A DNA stretch of 64,000 bases. Source: Microvirga splendida (lineage in GTDB: Bacteria; Pseudomonadota; Alphaproteobacteria; Rhizobiales; Beijerinckiaceae). The position numbers were made by a program, and so were the translations under genes. The notes beneath the pieces are model-generated. The model saw only the letters and a program-made list of their open reading frames with translations, was not told the DNA's origin and searched no databases. The stretch's first letter is position 1; each line of letters opens with the position of its first letter. Shown here piece by piece: positions 43,716 through 51,182 of this stretch. The DNA lies in assembly GCF_016427565.1 (NCBI RefSeq), contig NZ_JAELXT010000003.1, forward strand, positions 1 to 64,000, read 5' to 3'.

Positions 43716-44102
43716 TTGCAGAAGAAGTCGCCCAACCACATCGACAGGCACATCGGCAGCCGGGTGCGGGCCCGGCGGACCATGCTCGGCATGAGCCAGG
43801 AACGGCTTGCGGACGCCTTGGGACTCACCTTTCAGCAGGTTCAGAAATACGAAAAGGGCGTGAACCGCATCGGGGCCAGCCGCCTGCTCCAGATCGCCGG
43901 CATTCTCGACGTGGGCATCGAATTCTTCTTCGAGGGCCTTCCAGGCCTTCGGACGGGCGGGTTCGCCGGCGACAGCCTCATGGCCGAGTTCCTGACCCGG
44001 TCGGAGAGCGACCGGCTGGTGCGGGGTTTCCTGCGCCTGAAGGACGACGAGGCGCGCAGAAAGGTCGCCGACCTCGTGGATTGGCTCGCCTCCGTCGGCT
44101 AG
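43716..44102 (+). CDS. XRE-family transcriptional regulator
   Basis: A 128-residue protein with an N-terminal Cro/C1-type HTH (VRARRTMLGMSQERLADALG, then TFQQVQKYEKGVNRIGASRL), the common short alphaproteobacterial XRE type with a helical C-terminal half. The start is TTG at 43716 after AGGAGCTGCGT. It diverges from luxR across about 105 AT-rich bases, unusually AT-rich for this window and probably carrying both promoters. Target genes unknown. Confidence 0.85.
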   Translation: MQKKSPNHIDRHIGSRVRARRTMLGMSQERLADALGLTFQQVQKYEKGVNRIGASRLLQIAGILDVGIEFFFEGLPGLRTGGFAGDSLMAEFLTRSESDRLVRGFLRLKDDEARRKVADLVDWLASVG

Positions 44103-44148
44103 GCACACGGTCCGGCGGGCCCTGAAATCCCGGTTTCGAGGAGCATTC

Positions 44149-44173
44149 GGAACCTGCCGCGCTTCTAATGGTT
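44149..44173 (+). promoter_or_regulatory. EcfG-like promoter of the envelope-stress operon
   Basis: GGAAC at 44149, 16 bases, GGTT at 44170-44173; one mismatch from consensus. It lies 28 bases before the first gene of a four-gene operon. Confidence 0.6.
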
Positions 44174-44201
44174 ACTCCCTCACGAATGAGAGAGGTTGAC
44201 C

Positions 44202-44732
44202 ATGGGCGTGGGACAGCAAAACACCAATAGGCAGCAGGATAACGGCAACGAGGAATGGGATGCGCTGAAAGGCGATGTCGGTGGCATGGCTGACGCCGCC
44301 GTGGAGCGCAGCCGCCATTTCATCGACACCGCTCGCGAACAGGCGACGGATTATGTCGACCGCCGCAAGGACGACGTCGCGCAGTCGGTCGCCGACTTTG
44401 CCACGACTCTGCGCGAATCCACACATTCCTTCGACGAGCGGCCCAACATCCGCGCCGTCGTCGACACAGCGGCCGAAGGGCTGGAGCAGCTGGCGGGCTC
44501 GATCCGCGATCGTTCCTTCGCTGACTTCTTCAATGAGTTCGAGGATGTGGTCCGGCGCCGGCCGGCGACCGTCGCGGCCGTCACGGTCGCCGTCGGCTTC
44601 CTGGCGGCGCGCTTCATCAAGAGCACGGCCGAGGAACTGCGCTATGACCACGTGAATTCCGGTCAGGCTCAGCGCAGTCAAGCGCAGGCTCGGCAGCAGG
44701 GCCAGCGCTCGCGCGCCAAGGCCAGCACCTGA
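44202..44732 (+). CDS. Membrane-anchored stress protein (YqjD/ElaB-like or nutrient-deprivation type)
   Basis: A 176-residue protein: a polar, helical, coiled-coil-like N-terminal part (ALKGDVGGMADAAVERSRHF, REQATDYVDRRKDDVAQSV), one TM near residues 127-145 (PATVAAVTVAVGFLAARF) and a Gln/Arg-rich C-terminus. This layout resembles DUF883 ribosome-associated proteins (YqjD/ElaB) and proteins annotated as nutrient-deprivation-induced. Exact family not certain. First gene of an operon with an EcfG-like promoter. Confidence 0.75.
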   Translation: MGVGQQNTNRQQDNGNEEWDALKGDVGGMADAAVERSRHFIDTAREQATDYVDRRKDDVAQSVADFATTLRESTHSFDERPNIRAVVDTAAEGLEQLAGSIRDRSFADFFNEFEDVVRRRPATVAAVTVAVGFLAARFIKSTAEELRYDHVNSGQAQRSQAQARQQGQRSRAKAST

Positions 44733-44743
44733 TGGAGGCTCCC

Positions 44744-45136
44744 ATGCAGGGCAACGGCAATCAAACCATCCAGGGTCTCGTGGGTGAGGCGCTGCGGGAA
44801 TCGACCGATCTTGCGCAGAAGGAGTTCACCCTCTTCAAGACCGAGGTTTCGCAGAACATGCGAACCCTGTTCATGGGTCTCGCCATGGTGGTCGTCGCGG
44901 CGGTCTTCGCAATCGCGGCCGTCATCCTTCTCACCGAGTCCCTGGTGGAATGGCTGGCGACCGTCGTCGAATCCGAAGCGCTCGCCGCACTCATCGTCGG
45001 CGGCGTGCTGGCCGTGATCGCCATCGGCCTCGGGCTGTGGGGACGGAGCGCCATGACGGCCTCGTCGCTGACGCCGCAGAGGACCATGCGCTCGCTCAAG
45101 CGCGATGCGGAAGTCCTGTCTGAAAGAGGTGCATGA
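44744..45136 (+). CDS. YqjE/phage-holin-like (DUF1469) membrane protein
   Basis: A 130-residue protein with a helical N-terminus (IQGLVGEALRESTDLAQKEF TLFK pattern) and two TM helices (MGLAMVVVAAVFAIAAVILL and LAALIVGGVLAVIAIGLGLW), as in YqjE of E. coli, member of the putative holin III/YqjE family. The ATG at 44744 is preceded by GGAGGCTCCC; an ATG at 44732 overlaps the previous stop. Role unknown; usually found beside YqjD-like genes as here. Confidence 0.82.
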   Translation: MQGNGNQTIQGLVGEALRESTDLAQKEFTLFKTEVSQNMRTLFMGLAMVVVAAVFAIAAVILLTESLVEWLATVVESEALAALIVGGVLAVIAIGLGLWGRSAMTASSLTPQRTMRSLKRDAEVLSERGA

Positions 45137-45555
45137 TGACGTCACAGAACCTGCATGAGCTGGAGAGGGACATCGAGCGCAGCCGCGCTCAGCTCGACCA
45201 GACTATCGATCGTCTCCAGGACAAGATGACCGTCTCCGGCGTCGTCGACGATGTGCTCGGAACTGCCCGCAACGGGCAGTACGGACCGCTCTACGACCGG
45301 GTTCTGGATACTGTCAGGCGTAATCCCGTGCCGGTGATGCTGATCGCCATGGGCATCGGGCTTCTCGCGTATCGCCTCGGCCGTCCGACCCGTCCTGTGC
45401 GGCAGGCGCGCTTGATCGTGGCCGAGGACGATCTCATCACGGAGGAGCATCTGCTGATGGAGGTGGAGGATCCTCGTCTGTATGGGACGGAAGCCGTTCC
45501 TCAGCCTGCGACGGACCCGATGTTCGAGCGGCCCGGCATGAATTCCCGCTACTGA
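45133..45555 (+). CDS. DUF3618 domain protein
   Basis: A 140-residue protein. Its N-terminus (HELERDIERSRAQLDQTIDR LQDKM) is the DUF3618 pattern, followed by one TM near residues 66-82 (PVPVMLIAMGIGLLAYRLG) and a charged tail. It overlaps the YqjE-like gene by four bases. DUF3618 proteins occur next to YqjE/holin-like genes in many Alphaproteobacteria; function unknown. Third gene of the operon. Confidence 0.82.
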   Translation: MMTSQNLHELERDIERSRAQLDQTIDRLQDKMTVSGVVDDVLGTARNGQYGPLYDRVLDTVRRNPVPVMLIAMGIGLLAYRLGRPTRPVRQARLIVAEDDLITEEHLLMEVEDPRLYGTEAVPQPATDPMFERPGMNSRY

Positions 45556-45576
45556 AGAATCGAACAGGAGCTTTCG

Positions 45577-46305
45577 ATGGCAAATACCAAGAACGAAACC
45601 GGCAAGCCGGGTGCGGACAAGCAGAGCGGCACCGATACTGCCGGCAAGGTGTCCGCCGGCACGTCGGTCGGCAATATCGGCGAGGCTCCGATGCCCCACG
45701 CCCACGATCAGAAGTCCGCTCAGAGCACCGGATCGACGACAGGCGGCACGCAATCTGCCGGCCAGTCCAAGGGCTCGTCGTCCGGTCAGTCATCGGGCCA
45801 GTCCTCGCAGCGGAATGCGCAGGACCAGGGCGGCATGACGGGAAAGGCGCAGCAGGCTGCCGACCAAGTGCGTGAGAAGGCCGGGGATGCCTATGAGGGC
45901 GCCTCAGATTGGGCGCGCGACACCTATGAGCGCGCCTCCGATTGGGCTTCAGGCACCTATTCGCAGCAGCGTCGTCGCATGAACAGGATGGGTGGCCGCT
46001 CCTCGCGGGCTTTCGGCCAGGCGCGCGGCGGCGTCCAGAGCTACGTGTCCGAGAACCCCATGGTGGTGGGCCTCGTCGGCCTGGCCACGGGTCTGCTCCT
46101 CGGCGCCCTTCTGCCTCGCACCCGCCGCGAGAACGAGATGTTCGGCGAATGGGCGGACGAGGTTCGCAATCAGGGTCTCCGCTACGCTCGCGATGCTGCC
46201 AGCCGCGGTCGTGAATATGTCGAGGAAACGTTCAGCGGCGATGACGCGCAGTTCAGCCGGCATGAGAGCGAGTTCGGCAATCAGCGCGACGCCAATCGCC
46301 ACTGA
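45577..46305 (+). CDS. Ser/Gln-rich stress protein with C-terminal membrane anchor (YqjD/ElaB-like)
   Basis: A 242-residue protein. Residues 1-85 are disordered and rich in Ser, Gly, Thr and Gln (GQSKGSSSGQSSGQSSQRNA); residues about 90-130 contain near-repeats (DAYEGASDWARDTYERASDW then ASGTYSQ), each with a (D/E)xYExASDWA unit; a TM lies near 160-178 (PMVVGLVGLATGLLLGALL). This resembles ElaB/YqjD-like inner-membrane proteins that bind ribosomes in stationary phase, but the low-complexity head is unusual. Last gene of the operon, before a strong terminator. Confidence 0.75.
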   Translation: MANTKNETGKPGADKQSGTDTAGKVSAGTSVGNIGEAPMPHAHDQKSAQSTGSTTGGTQSAGQSKGSSSGQSSGQSSQRNAQDQGGMTGKAQQAADQVREKAGDAYEGASDWARDTYERASDWASGTYSQQRRRMNRMGGRSSRAFGQARGGVQSYVSENPMVVGLVGLATGLLLGALLPRTRRENEMFGEWADEVRNQGLRYARDAASRGREYVEETFSGDDAQFSRHESEFGNQRDANRH

Positions 46306-46326
46306 CGCAAGCATCGAGACGAACGC

Positions 46327-46360
46327 AAAGGGCGCCGGCAACAACCGGCGCCCTTTTGCT
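46327..46360 (+). terminator. Rho-independent terminator of the envelope-stress operon
   Basis: Perfect 12-bp stem AAAGGGCGCCGG / CCGGCGCCCTTT with loop CAACAA and a short T run, 22 bases after the last stop. Confidence 0.92.
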
Positions 46361-46411
46361 GTGGTTTCGCAGCAACCGTCGAGATGCTGGACCACCCTGC
46401 AGAAACGACAA

Positions 46412-46468
46412 CGGTCACGGCGAGATGATGCGCGTACATCCGGCGTCATCATCTCGGCATCGTGACCG
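46412..46468. repeat. Long interrupted inverted repeat of unknown role
   Basis: CGGTCACG-GC-GAGATGATG on the left faces CATCATCTC-GGCAT-CGTGACCG on the right: a 9-bp and an 8-bp stem separated by a small asymmetric bulge, with a 17-base loop. No T run follows, so it is not a classical terminator. It stands alone in the 397-base gap between the envelope-stress operon and the response regulator; the rest of that gap holds a terminator and an EcfG-like promoter. Confidence 0.7.
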
Positions 46469-46593
46469 CTTCTGGTCGGCACGGATGCCGCCAGCGTGAC
46501 CATGAGATGGGGTTGGCCTGCACCGGATTCAAGAGCTTGGTGAAGTTTCTTAACCCTGTCCCGCTAAATTCCTGACTCATCGCAGGACCTTCA

Positions 46594-46618
46594 GGAACGA
46601 GGCTCCTTCGAGTTTGTT
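46594..46618 (+). promoter_or_regulatory. EcfG-like promoter before receiver-only regulator
   Basis: GGAAC at 46594, 16 bases, TGTT at 46615-46618; one mismatch. It lies about 85 bases before the response regulator. Confidence 0.45.
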
Positions 46619-46702
46619 GGCTTCGGCAGGGCCAAAATCTCCTATCGCGAAGGCTCTGCGCGAAAGGCGGTCCTCCTCAAGGATCGGTGATGGAGTTGGG
46701 GC

Positions 46703-47056
46703 ATGCGTATTCTGATCCTGGAAGACGATCCGGCAATCGCATTCGACCTGCAGGCCATTCTGGAAGCCGACGGGCATGAGGTCGTCGACTCCGTCAGCTC
46801 GCTCGCCGAAGCCTACCAGCACCTCGATGACAGGTTCGATTGCGCGCTGCTCGACATCGACGTGATTGGCGGCAAGAGTTTCGGCGTGGCCGAGACCCTC
46901 ATGGAGCGCCGTATTCCGTTCGTCTTCGTGTCCGCGTCCGCCCCGTCCGATCTGCCGCAGCTCCTGCAGCGGGCCGCCTTCGTGGCAAAGCCGTTCGAAG
47001 AGAAGGTGCTGCTGAAGACCGTCGAGCACGCGGTGCCCAATCTCCTTCACTGTTGA
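46703..47056 (+). CDS. Single-domain response regulator
   Basis: A 117-residue CheY-like receiver with no output domain. MRILILEDDPAIAFDLQAIL gives the acidic pocket, LLDIDVIGG the phospho-accepting Asp (residue about 53), SAS the conserved Ser/Thr position and AKPFEEKVLLK the Lys. Such receivers may act as phosphate sinks or relay to another protein. It is 48 bases upstream of the UV endonuclease gene and could be read with it. Confidence 0.88.
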   Translation: MRILILEDDPAIAFDLQAILEADGHEVVDSVSSLAEAYQHLDDRFDCALLDIDVIGGKSFGVAETLMERRIPFVFVSASAPSDLPQLLQRAAFVAKPFEEKVLLKTVEHAVPNLLHC

Positions 47057-47104
47057 CGATCCGCAATCGGAGGAACCTGCCGCCGCCCGGTGACTTCCCT
47101 CATC

Positions 47105-48145
47105 ATGCAAGACTTCCGGTTCGGCTTCTGCTGCAAGTATATTCCCGAAGACGGCTCGGCGCAGGCGGCGCGCGCCATGAACACGACTACGGTCACGATG
47201 GCCTACCTGAGCCGTCTCGAGCCGCAGGCCGCTTACGACAAGCTCGCCGCCGTCGTCGCTCACAACCTCGAAGCCTTCCGTCTGCAGATCGAGCACGTAT
47301 CGGAGCGGCCGAAGCTGGAACGTCTCCACCGCCTGTCCAGCGACCTGCTCCCTGGCTACACCCATCCGAGTTGCCGGGACCTCTATCGCGACCCGGATCT
47401 GCGCAACCTGATCGAGACGAAGCTCGCACAGGCCGGGCGTCTCGCCCGGGACAGGGACGTGCGCCTGAGCATGCATCCCGGCCAGTTCTGCGTGATCGCC
47501 TCCGCCAATCCTTCGGCGGCGAAGAACGGCATTGCGGAATTCGAGTATCACGCCGAGGTCATGGCCCTCATGGGCTACGGCCAGGGGTGGCATCCGCACG
47601 GCGCGCACATCAACATCCATGGCGGCGCAAAGGCCCTGGGCGCAGAAGGGATCAGGAGTGGACTTGCGCATCTGTCGCAGACCGCACGCAACCTGATCAC
47701 CATCGAGAACGACGAGGTGAGCTTCGGTCTCGACGATCTCCTGCCTCTCGTGAACGACGTGCCGCTCGTTCTCGATCTCCACCATCACTGGATCATGAGC
47801 CAAGGTGAGTACATCGAGCCGGACGATCCGCGCATTGCCCTGATTATCGCATCCTGGCGCGATGTGAGGCCGGTGAGCCATGTGAGCGTGTCCCGGGAGG
47901 GTCTGCTTCCGGATCAGGACATTGGGGCTCTTCCGGATTTCAGGGCGCTGGTTGCGACGGGGATCAAACCGAAGGATCTGCGGGCGCACTCGGACCTGAT
48001 GTGGAACGAGGCCGTCAACGATCTGGTGATGAGTCATCTCTCCTGGTCCGATTTCGAGATTGAGGCGAAGCTAAAGAACATTGCGACCGAGGGTCTGGCC
48101 AAGCACGTGGAGAAACGACAATCCACCTTGCGAGCAACAGGATAA
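47105..48145 (+). CDS. uvsE: UV-damage endonuclease UvsE (UvdE)
   Basis: A 346-residue TIM-barrel metalloenzyme that nicks 5' to UV photoproducts, an alternative to UvrABC. The family start FRFGFCCKYIPED and metal-site motifs are visible: LSMHPGQFCVIAS, EFEYHAEVMALM, HINIHGGAK, LITIENDEVSFGLDDL (catalytic Glu), PLVLDLHHHWI and DLMWNEA with HSD. ATG at 47105 or GTG at 47090 are possible starts; neither has a strong ribosome site. UvsE is patchily distributed in bacteria, so transfer is possible, but base composition looks like the neighbours. Confidence 0.92.
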   Translation: MQDFRFGFCCKYIPEDGSAQAARAMNTTTVTMAYLSRLEPQAAYDKLAAVVAHNLEAFRLQIEHVSERPKLERLHRLSSDLLPGYTHPSCRDLYRDPDLRNLIETKLAQAGRLARDRDVRLSMHPGQFCVIASANPSAAKNGIAEFEYHAEVMALMGYGQGWHPHGAHINIHGGAKALGAEGIRSGLAHLSQTARNLITIENDEVSFGLDDLLPLVNDVPLVLDLHHHWIMSQGEYIEPDDPRIALIIASWRDVRPVSHVSVSREGLLPDQDIGALPDFRALVATGIKPKDLRAHSDLMWNEAVNDLVMSHLSWSDFEIEAKLKNIATEGLAKHVEKRQSTLRATG

Positions 48146-48169
48146 AGTTTCGTCCATTTCGGGCCTATT

Positions 48170-48194
48170 GGAACCAACCCGATCAGGAGTCGTT
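48170..48194 (+). promoter_or_regulatory. EcfG promoter, exact consensus
   Basis: GGAAC at 48170, 16 bases, CGTT at 48191-48194, 15 bases before the ATG of the second receiver-only regulator. Confidence 0.8.
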
Positions 48195-48209
48195 GTTGCG
48201 TATTGCGTC

Positions 48210-48677
48210 ATGAGTCACGAAGTGATGTTGCCTGGTCAGTCCACAGTTCTTCTGGTCGAAGACGAGCCCTTGATCCGTCTCTTCCTATCCGAGCTTCTCG
48301 AAGATGCCGGTTTCAGGGTCGTTGAGGCGGCCAACGGCGCTGAGGCGCTGGTGCTGATGGAGGCGGGGCTGCAGGTCGAAGTGCTTCTGACCGATGTGGA
48401 CATGCCGACGAGCTGCAACGGCTTCAGACTGGCGCATCAGGTGCATGAACTCTGGCCTGGAACCGAAATTCTGATCATGTCAGGGCGGCAATTCCCCTCC
48501 GTCGGGGACCTTCCTCCCGGGGCGGCCTTCCTGGCGAAGCCATGCCCCAACGAGGTGATCGTCTCCCATGTGGTCTCCGCTGCGGAGCGCATGAAACGCC
48601 TGTCCCATGTTGCTGAAACCACACGGCAGCCCACGGAGAGAGATTCCAACATCCTGCCCTTTCCGAAAACAGCCTAA
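48210..48677 (+). CDS. Single-domain response regulator with C-terminal tail
   Basis: A 155-residue receiver protein. The pocket is LLVEDEPLIRLFLSEL, the phospho-Asp is in LLTDVDMPTSCNGF, the Ser/Thr in IMSGRQF and the Lys in FLAKPCPNEV. About 30 residues without a recognisable domain follow. Receivers of this type are frequent in Rhizobiales stress circuits fed by HWE/HisKA_2 kinases. It has its own exact EcfG promoter, so general stress would raise its level. Confidence 0.88.
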   Translation: MSHEVMLPGQSTVLLVEDEPLIRLFLSELLEDAGFRVVEAANGAEALVLMEAGLQVEVLLTDVDMPTSCNGFRLAHQVHELWPGTEILIMSGRQFPSVGDLPPGAAFLAKPCPNEVIVSHVVSAAERMKRLSHVAETTRQPTERDSNILPFPKTA

Positions 48678-48861
48678 ATTCCTGAACTCGATCTTGCTGA
48701 CGGCGTTGAGCGGACATAAGCTCTGCCGGAATTGACCTTCATCAGGGGGCCGGGGTCTGTGAACACTCCTCGGAATGTCCGACTGAAGGTTGGTCAATAT
48801 GCTTTTCGAGCCTGATCCAAGGCTGTAGACGAGCTTCCCCACGCCATTCCCGGAGGAATAC

Positions 48862-49158
48862 ATGGCCACCAAGACGACTGACGGAAAAGCCGGCGCGAAG
48901 AAGGCTGCCGGTTCCAAGCCCAATGCCCTTCAGAAGCCCTTGCAGCCGTCCAAGGAGCTGGCCGCCATCGTTGGCTCGAACCCGCTGCCGCGTGGCGAGG
49001 TCGTGAGCAAGATGTGGGACTACATCAAAAAGAACAATCTGCAGAACCCTGAGAACAAGCGCGAGATCCTGGCCGACGACAAGCTTCAGCCGATCTTCGG
49101 CAAGCCGAAGGTGACGATGTTCGAGATGAACAAGCACCTCGCCCAGCACCTGAAATAA
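48862..49158 (+). CDS. SWIB/MDM2-domain protein
   Basis: A 98-residue protein with a Lys/Ala-rich basic N-terminus (KTTDGKAGAKKAAGSKPNAL) followed by a complete SWIB domain: LAAIVGSNPLPRGEVVSKMW, DYIKKNNLQNPENKREILAD, then FGKPKVTMFEMNKHLAQHL. SWIB domains are chromatin-remodelling in eukaryotes; bacterial stand-alone forms, known in Chlamydia and many Alphaproteobacteria, probably bind DNA. The start follows CGGAGGAATAC. The preceding 184 bases contain no clear EcfG site. Confidence 0.92.
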   Translation: MATKTTDGKAGAKKAAGSKPNALQKPLQPSKELAAIVGSNPLPRGEVVSKMWDYIKKNNLQNPENKREILADDKLQPIFGKPKVTMFEMNKHLAQHLK

Positions 49159-49180
49159 GCGAAATTTCGCCTCAGGCTTA

Positions 49181-49795
49181 TCAGGAGGCCTGCCGCCATT
49201 GATCGAGCGGCAGGATCTCCGGTCTCCGACCCGGGGGCTTCTTCCACGGGTCAACGGCCCATCCCTCACCGGTGCGCTTCTCCGCGATCACCGCCGTGAA
49301 ATGCGGGTAGCGGCCATCGAGGAAGAACCCCCGCGATACCGGATGCTCCACCACATGATGGGTGAGGAGCCCGCGCTCCTGCAGAACGAGGAGCAGACTG
49401 GTCGTATTCGCGGTCTCATCCAGGCAGTCCATCTGCCCGTGAACGCCCGACATCTGGGCCGGCGACCCCGGAACATCGGGCTTCCCGCCCAGGGAGACGG
49501 ACAAGTAAGCGGTGTATGATCCGATCACCTCGGCCAAAGCCCGCCTCTCCGCAGCCGGGGACCCCTGCGCCGCCCTCAGGATCCCGCGTGCCCGGCTCAG
49601 CAACCCTCCGTCGATCGAGAGCGCCAGCCGCCGCGTGCATCCATAGCCGTGACAGGCGATGATGCGTCCTCCCGCAGGCTCCACATAACCGCGCTCGTTG
49701 AACCATCTTTGGGCTGCCTGAGGACCGGCGCTGGCCGGAACGCTCAGGAACAGGAGCGGCAGAAGGTTTGAAATGAGAAGTAGCGCCGGTCTCAC
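49181..49795 (-). CDS. Secreted protein with Cys-His-Asp triad, transglutaminase-like (tentative)
   Basis: A 204-residue exported protein. A GTG at 49795 gives a signal peptide VRPALLLISNLLPLLFLSVP with cleavage after ASA; an ATG at 49864 would add 23 residues. In the mature part a candidate catalytic triad is visible: Cys in GQMDCLDETANTT at a helix start, His in YPHFTAVI and Asp in GWAVDPWKKP. The same order and spacing occur in papain/transglutaminase-like hydrolases. Another Cys pair (ACHGYGCTRR) may form a disulfide. I do not recognise a named family; the enzyme idea is inference. Confidence 0.7.
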   Translation of the reverse strand: MRPALLLISNLLPLLFLSVPASAGPQAAQRWFNERGYVEPAGGRIIACHGYGCTRRLALSIDGGLLSRARGILRAAQGSPAAERRALAEVIGSYTAYLSVSLGGKPDVPGSPAQMSGVHGQMDCLDETANTTSLLLVLQERGLLTHHVVEHPVSRGFFLDGRYPHFTAVIAEKRTGEGWAVDPWKKPPGRRPEILPLDQWRQAS

Positions 49796-49907
49796 GATGG
49801 GGGTACCTATCGCCTTAGCTTGCAGGGTTCTTGGCGATATAGGTCGAGCGGCTCGGCTGCCCATCGGTTAAGCTTGGTTGAGTCGGGTTACGACTTTTGA
49901 GGTTTCC

Positions 49908-50771
49908 ATGTCCCGCATCGTTTTCCTGAATGGTTCATTCCTGCCGATCGACGAGGCCAAGGTGCCCTTCATGGATCGCGGCTTCCTGTTCGGGGATGGG
50001 GTCTACGAGGGAATCGGCGTGCTCGACGGCGAGCTGATCGACAACGAGGCCCATCTCGAGCGTCTGGAGCGGTCGCTTGCCGAGGTGCGCATCCGCAACC
50101 CCTATTCGAGAGCCGAGTGGACGTCCCTCCAGCAAGAGATCGTTCGTCGCAACGGCATGACGGAAGGCTTTATCTACTTCCAGGTCACCCGCGGCGTGGC
50201 GGAGCGGGACTTCTTCTTCCCCGAGGATGCCGAGCCCACGGTCGCCATGTTCACCCAGGCCAAGGCCATCGCCGACGCTCCCGCGGCTCGGACCGGCATT
50301 GCGGTGGTGACCGTGCCGGACCAGCGCTGGGCGCGGCGGGACATCAAGTCGATCAACCTGCTCGCCCAGGTCCTGGCCAAGCAGGCGGCCAAGGAGGCCG
50401 GGGCCCAGGAGGCCTGGCTGGTGGAGGACGGCTTCGTGACCGAGGGCGGCTCGTCGAGCGGCTTCATCGTCACGAAGAAAGGCAGCATCGTGGTGCGTCC
50501 GCTCTCGAACGCGATCCTGCCCGGCATTACCCGCAAGTCCCTCCTGCGGCTCTCGGAAGAGGCCGGTATCCCCCTTGAGGAGCGCCGGTTTACGGTCGAA
50601 GAGGCCTATGACGCCGCTGAGGCCTTCCTCACCAGCGCCTCGAACTTCGTCCTGCCCATCGTGTCGATCGACGGGCGCCCCGTTGCCGACGGAAAGCCCG
50701 GTCCGGTCACGAAGCAGCTGCGCGAGCTCTACCTGTCCATGGCCCGCACCCCGGCCCTGGCCGCCGAGTAG
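49908..50771 (+). CDS. D-amino-acid aminotransferase-like PLP enzyme
   Basis: A 287-residue class IV aminotransferase. Landmarks: FLNGSFLPIDEAKVPFMDRG, FLFGDGVYEGIGV, catalytic Lys in RRDIKSINLLAQVL and the phosphate-binding EGGSSSGFIV. It matches the D-alanine transaminase (Dat) group, which interconverts D-alanine and D-glutamate for peptidoglycan, but branched-chain or aminodeoxychorismate lyase roles cannot be excluded in this family. ATG at 49908 chosen over upstream codons. Confidence 0.88.
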   Translation: MSRIVFLNGSFLPIDEAKVPFMDRGFLFGDGVYEGIGVLDGELIDNEAHLERLERSLAEVRIRNPYSRAEWTSLQQEIVRRNGMTEGFIYFQVTRGVAERDFFFPEDAEPTVAMFTQAKAIADAPAARTGIAVVTVPDQRWARRDIKSINLLAQVLAKQAAKEAGAQEAWLVEDGFVTEGGSSSGFIVTKKGSIVVRPLSNAILPGITRKSLLRLSEEAGIPLEERRFTVEEAYDAAEAFLTSASNFVLPIVSIDGRPVADGKPGPVTKQLRELYLSMARTPALAAE

Positions 50772-50778
50772 CGCGGCC

Positions 50779-50803
50779 GGAACCGGCCATCGGGTCGCCC
50801 GTT
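50779..50803 (+). promoter_or_regulatory. EcfG promoter, exact consensus
   Basis: GGAAC at 50779, 16 bases, CGTT at 50800-50803, 20 bases before the ATG of the small secreted protein. Confidence 0.82.
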
Positions 50804-50823
50804 GCCTTGCAAAGGAGCGACCC

Positions 50824-51177
50824 ATGAACCGTGTTCTGGTCCTATCGACGATTCTGGCCGGCTGCCTCGGGACGGCAGCGCTCGCCCAAAATCCTCAGGT
50901 TCTGCAGCAGCAGGCACCCAATATGCCCGCGCCGCACCAGATGCCGGCCGAGAAGGTGGAGCCCGACAGTAACCTCTCCGGCGGCAACGGCCCGTCGACG
51001 ACGGGGTCGACCAATACCTTGAGCGAGAAGCTCGAGCAGACTGACGGGGTGATCCGTCCGCCGGAGACTGCAACCCCGGACATCACCGTGCCGGCGCCCG
51101 TGCCCAACCCCGGCACCACGCCGGTCATCCGTCCGCCGGACAGCTTCGGCGGCAATCAGCAGATCGATCCGAAGTAA
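50824..51177 (+). CDS. Small secreted Pro/Gln-rich protein
   Basis: A 117-residue exported protein: signal MNRVLVLSTILAGCLGTAAL with cleavage after ALA, then a low-complexity mature part rich in Pro, Asn, Gly and Gln (VLQQQAPNMPAPHQMPAEKV; TVPAPVPNPGTTPVIRPPDS). It has VIRPP twice (GVIRPPET, PVIRPPDS). No domain is recognised; it is probably disordered. The start follows AAAGGAGCGACCC. An exact EcfG promoter suggests stress-induced secretion. It ends five bases before the convergent coiled-coil gene. Confidence 0.78.
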   Translation: MNRVLVLSTILAGCLGTAALAQNPQVLQQQAPNMPAPHQMPAEKVEPDSNLSGGNGPSTTGSTNTLSEKLEQTDGVIRPPETATPDITVPAPVPNPGTTPVIRPPDSFGGNQQIDPK

Positions 51178-51182
51178 GGAGC

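Noticed and set aside
48678..48861. EcfG promoter before the SWIB gene
   Set aside because: GGAATGTCC and GTTGG occur, but the -35 is imperfect and the spacing is about 12, so I did not call it.
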